From Xylogone sp. PMI_703 (Eukaryota; Ascomycota; Leotiomycetes), in the NCBI GenBank assembly GCA_021399445.1, contig JAJTUQ010000001.1:744001-808000 (forward strand): a DNA stretch of 64,000 bases, read 5' to 3'. The position numbers and the translations under genes were made by a program. A model generated the notes under the pieces. That model was given only the letters and a program-made list of their open reading frames with translations, made no database searches and was not told the origin of the DNA. Shown here piece after piece: positions 59,930 to 64,000 of this stretch. How positions within the stretch are numbered: position 1 is the first letter of the stretch; each line of letters opens with the position of its first letter.

Positions 59930-60666
59930 ATTAGTAACCGAGAGTATTTATTTTTTCAGTATTTCAGGATGGACGAGAGTTTGCAGAATTGGCGCATTCA
60001 TTTCTTTCTATACAAAAATGGCCACACGAGTCAACCTTGCATTCATCGTTGTGTAATTACCAAATAACTACTGTACCCTGAAATCGTGTTTCCTAATAAT
60101 ATTAATGTTTTAGAAGTTAGATAATTGCAATTATATGAAAATAACCAACCATATGTCAAAATGTTACTTTATATGATTACGCGGTTGTTGGTAAATGTTG
60201 AAGAGTGATTTTGCTAAATTTTGCACTGAAATTCAGTGCGCCGTCCGAGTGGGAATACGTTATGTGATCCAACGTCTTTAAGGTTTTCTCGGAACAATGG
60301 TCCCAATGCGATATAAGACAAAGAATTGATTGAATTAACTATGAGAACCTAGCTTCTAGGTCTCCAGTTACCCCCATAAGGCGAGGGCCCCGAAAGCCAG
60401 ACCTTCTTAGGTCCTTCTGGTTCCTAGGATTTCCCATAGTAGCTTAACTGTCACAACATCTAGCTACGGAGGCCGCGGCCGAAAAACCCGGAACTGCACC
60501 GGTACTAAGGTACCTGGTAGGTATATTAGAGTAATGTAGCAACTTGTGAGAGGGTTCCTATCCTTAGCCCTGCGTCATCCCGCTTAGCGCTTACCTCAGA
60601 TGAATGAATATTTAATACGGGATTAGATACGGAACATATCGTACATTTCTCGCTCATAGCTTGATA
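59930..60666. other. Divergent intergenic region, no gene seen
   Basis: Separates the esterase relic (minus) from the flavin monooxygenase (plus). A GC-richer patch lies at 60355-60500 with no recognised content. Confidence 0.4.
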
Positions 60667-62677
60667 ATGGGACTAAATATTACAGCAGCCGTCGTAGGCT
60701 TAGGTACAACTCCCTTCTACTCAATAGAGAGAACTTGCTAGCAATCTAAACACTAACCTCACAAATTTATATTCCTAAAGGGGTCAGTGGGCTGGCAGCT
60801 GTCAAGAATTTGGCTGAAGTCGGTATAAATGTCACTGGTTTTGAAAGATGTAACCGTATTGGGGGTATTTGGAATTATGACGAGGAACCAAGAACATCGG
60901 CACTTCCCAGTAAGAATCTCTTTTCTGATCTCACCTCTAGTGTGTGACAGAATAGGTTAATATGGTCCACGTTGTGGTCAGATACCATTGCCAATGTATC
61001 AAAGTACAAGGTTTGTTTGTGAGCACAGCTCGATTAGGCTTTCGCTCTATCAATTTTTGCAATCGTAATGTTGACCAAAGGAACCTAGTTTTGTTATACC
61101 GATTTTCCACACGCCGAAGGTATATAAATGAACACCTATGAAAATTAGTTTTGCCCTTTGATCACCACCCGCAAGTCTACAGTTTGTTTACATAATTATA
61201 TTTAACCTGTTATCCTTAGAAACCTCTCTGTTCCCAAACTGTGCGGAATTTCATGACTATCTCGAATCATACGCTTCATATTTCCATCTACGAGACTCCT
61301 TTCGCCTTAGTTCCCTGGTCACAGCGATTAAAAGAATTGACGAAAGTAACCAATGGGAGCTTGCTATCACGGATTTGAAAACTTCGAAGACGAGCCATGA
61401 AAGATTCGACAAGCTTGTAATGTGCATGGGAAGAAATGTGTCTACAATAAGACCAGGGAACTATCGTTTGGATCAGTTCAAAGGGACGGTGCTTGACGCA
61501 CACCACTGCAAACGGTAGGTGACTTCGGCTAAGATTTATGACTTCCTCCAAACGAATGTATGCCTACTGACCTTCAGCTAGGCTAGATACTATTGAGCAC
61601 AAGCGAATAGTCATTGTAGGATTTGGGGCGACATCTTTAGATATCGTGGATGGATTGACTGGGCGGGGAAATCAAATCTATTTATCACACAGAACCGGAG
61701 CCTATCTGGTATGCCAACGAATATGACTCCGTACGAGTCTATCTGTAGATCGTCTTTAACTTGATGAACAGGTGCCAAGAACTTTTAAGGGTGTCCCCTA
61801 TGACCAAACCTTCAATTACCGCTCGTTCGAAGCTCTCGGAAGGCTCCCACCCGTTACAGCAAGCGAACATAGTACCAGAACCATGCAAAAACTGCAAGAC
61901 GCCGCCTTTGAGCTTAAACCAGAATGGAAGCTAGCCCCAGCTCCGCCAATGTATGCGAAAACACCATTAGCCAGTGACGAATTCTACAGGCATCTTCAAT
62001 CAAATGCCGTGGAGCTTGTCTCCGATGTCGATACCGTTCAGAAAGATGGGACAAGTGTGGGATTGGTGGATGGCAGTGTACTCCACCAAGTCGATATAAT
62101 CATTATCAGTACCGGTTATTGGTCGGATTATACTCTTCTCGGTCCATACGACCCTTCAAAGGGAGACGATCGTTGGAAGGACCTACTAGGACTACGTGGT
62201 CGACCATTGCCACGCATCTACCAAGGCATATTTTCTCTCGATGAACCGCACTCGTTGGCATTTCTAGAGACATATCAATTTACGTTATCGGCAACGTTGA
62301 ACGCAGACCTAGCTTCAATGGCTCTTGCACAGGTATGGATAGGCAATTCACAACTCCCACCTCACGATCAAATGGTCCAAGCGGTGGAGGCAGACCTTGA
62401 GGCAGTCATAACTTTGGCCAAAAAGGGGCCTGTCATGCCGCATTTTCGTAATGGATGGCGATGGGGGGAGTGGTGCTCCAGGACAGCCGGAACTGGGCTT
62501 GCAGAGCGGCTGAGCGACGAGGAGGAGAAGGCACAGTCTTTCAGGAGAGAAAATCCACAACTGTACAGCATGCTTAAAGATGGTTTTTGGACACCCCACC
62601 TCTTTCGTATCTTTGATGAAGGTAAACGTAAACCGTGGGGTGAGGCACTAGCCGAGATTGAACGTCTTAATTCTTAG
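60667..62677 (+). CDS. Flavin-containing monooxygenase (FMO family)
   Basis: Seven exons fit: 60667-60703, 60781-60909, 60982-61010, 61089-61119, 61220-61514, 61582-61708 and 61772-62677, giving 517 residues. The first intron splits the FAD-binding motif, which after splicing reads VVGLGVSGLAA. Then come RIGGIWNYDEE, ANVSKYKFCYTDFPHAEET and LFPNCAEFHDYLESYA, matching the FMO pattern TN.sK..M.F.DFP...FP....Y...YA. The NADPH motif VIVGFGATSLDI and the late segment IIIISTGYWSDY (FATGY-like) follow. Exons 1, 3 and 4 are 29-37 bases long and easily missed by automated prediction. Such enzymes oxygenate N or S atoms or carbonyls. It converges on a P450 gene 180 bp away, suggesting a joint oxidative pathway. 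Confidence 0.82.
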
Positions 62678-62860
62678 ACTAGTTATGTTAATAGAGAAAG
62701 AATACCAATGATAAGCTTTGTATATATTTAATGAAGTAATGTTCATACAATCATGTTATATTAGAACTCTAATTACATCTGTGGGAGAAGGGGCTGCCTG
62801 AGGGTAACATGAACTTTTCAATGTGCACACCTTATGCCGAGTGGTTGTGAAACCATATAT

Positions 62861-63963
62861 CTAAGCACGCCTTGGAATAAGCTTAACCATGAGCTGTGGC
62901 TTCTCCCACAAAAGGAAGACCTTCTGCTTGGCCCAGTCATTCGAAACAGGGCAGAGTTCGAGATCGAAGTGCCACAGCACAAGAGCGATGAGTAGCCGCA
63001 TCTCTACATAAGCAAGACTAAAAATTCACAGTCGGTTAGAAACCATATCAAGGAAGAAAGGAGGAATAGAAAGGACAAAACGATGAATGATAAAGAATGA
63101 AGCAAAGGTTGCACAGAGAAACATACTTGCGTCCTAGACAATTACGAGGGCCAACATGGAACGGCTGCAATGCTTCCTTCCTGTCATCTTCAAATCCGGT
63201 CTGCCCGTCTAGCCAGCGTTCAGGAATATACTCGTCGGGACGAGTAAAATACTTTGCAGAATGGAAGGTGGCCCATTGGGTCACCCGCACTACAGTCTAA
63301 AGTAATGCTTTAGTCAAGCTCAAAAGACGAGAATCAGAAGGCCCCACTTACATTAGGGGGGACGGACTTTCCACAGATTGTCTCAGCATGCTGTCCTGTG
63401 TTTCGGGGAAATGCATCGGGTACGGGGGGGTAAATTCGAAGAGCTTCGTTCAAACATGCGAGTAAGTAGGACAGCTTGTTGACACTGACAAAGTTAATTT
63501 CTCCGGAGGATGAAAAGGCCCCACGAATCTCAGCAACCAGCTTTTCCATCTTATCTGGGTTCTTAAGAAGGTAGTATGTTGCTCCAGACATGAGAGTTGC
63601 AGTTGTTTCGCTCCCAGCGATAACCATGGTTTCCACCGTGCTCTGATATTCGAGATCCGTAATACCGCTATCTGGTTTGAGGAAACCTGAGATCAGATCA
63701 CTCCTTCCATCTTTAATTTCCTTGCGGTACGCTGCTTTTTCCTTAGCCATTTGTCTTTGATCCATGCGTCGTCTTTGAAGTTCAGCGGGAATAAATCGTT
63801 GGATGAGTGGTGTCAGTACGGGCCAATATTTGGAGCACCTAACGAATGCCCCGATTTTGACTGAATCAAATATAAGTTTCACCCACGGATGATAATCCGA
63901 ACCTTGTAAACAATTGAAGGATTGGCCAAATATCAGCTCCCCCATTACATCGAAGGTGAAGAA
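62861..63963 (-). CDS. Cytochrome P450, C-terminal part (5' end outside window)
   Basis: Three exons are visible: 63963-63352, 63296-63127 and 63017-62861, about 313 residues; upstream exons lie past base 64000. Landmarks: FTFDVMGELIFGQSF, the I-helix AGSETTAT, NEALRIYPPVP (ExxR), PERW, and the haem loop FHVGPRNCLGRK with the cysteine ligand, then NLAYVEMRLL. This resembles the CYP family of fungal secondary-metabolism monooxygenases with FDVMGEL. The last exon ends with an RRA tail. It is convergent with the flavin monooxygenase at 60667; the two may belong to one biosynthetic or detoxification unit continuing rightward. Confidence 0.92.
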
Positions 63964-64000
63964 CTACCATCCGTTAGAGCTAGCAACGACATATTTGATG

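Overview
The window is nuclear DNA of a filamentous ascomycete (Pezizomycotina). Genes carry many short GT-AG introns of about 45-100 bp. The families are typical of that group: Zn2Cys6 regulators with the fungal-specific transcription-factor domain, a HET-domain protein, a Kex2-processed GH11 xylanase, and GPH-type sucrose and MCT-like carriers. Genes are widely spaced, AT-rich relic stretches are present, and several genes are visibly broken. No genus can be read from the sequence, and no bacterial or organellar signature was seen.

Layout. 1-4 kb: 3' part of a Zn2Cys6-type regulator (+) and an intact six-exon homogentisate 1,2-dioxygenase-like gene (-). 5-15 kb: a degraded zone with a multiply frameshifted PD-(D/E)XK-like relic, a HET-domain gene, a 3-hydroxyacyl-CoA dehydrogenase-like gene with one frameshift, a C2H2 zinc-finger relic, a short tandem repeat and an AT-rich relic block. 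15-30 kb: uptake and scavenging genes (acyltransferase-3 membrane protein, sucrose-type transporter, monocarboxylate-type transporter, GNAT, secreted type-B carboxylesterase, amino-acid permease). 31.5-54 kb: a concentration of metabolic enzymes and regulators (DUF1772 protein, VOC protein, two divergent regulators, SnoaL/NTF2-like protein, alpha/beta hydrolase, acyl-CoA dehydrogenase, SDR, Baeyer-Villiger-type monooxygenase, GNAT, di-iron hydroxylase/desaturase). 56-60 kb: an intact GH11 xylanase beside a ruined acetylxylan esterase. 60.6-64 kb: a seven-exon flavin monooxygenase converging on a cytochrome P450 that runs off the window.

How the genes may work together. The most interesting unit is 31.5-54 kb. 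Baeyer-Villiger monooxygenase, HSL-type hydrolase, SDR and acyl-CoA dehydrogenase form a logical route: cyclic ketone to lactone, lactone opening, alcohol oxidation, then beta-oxidation-type dehydrogenation. Two divergent regulator genes sit beside it. The upstream regions of the monooxygenase, hydrolase and dehydrogenase genes each hold paired CGG/CCG half-sites in a similar GTTCGGAAT-like context, which fits one Zn2Cys6 regulon. The substrate is not known; terpenoid, steroid or other alicyclic plant compounds are inferences. The xylanase promoter carries XlnR-type and CreA-type motifs, so plant cell-wall use is likely. Exon structures were derived by hand from frame continuity, splice consensus and family conservation.
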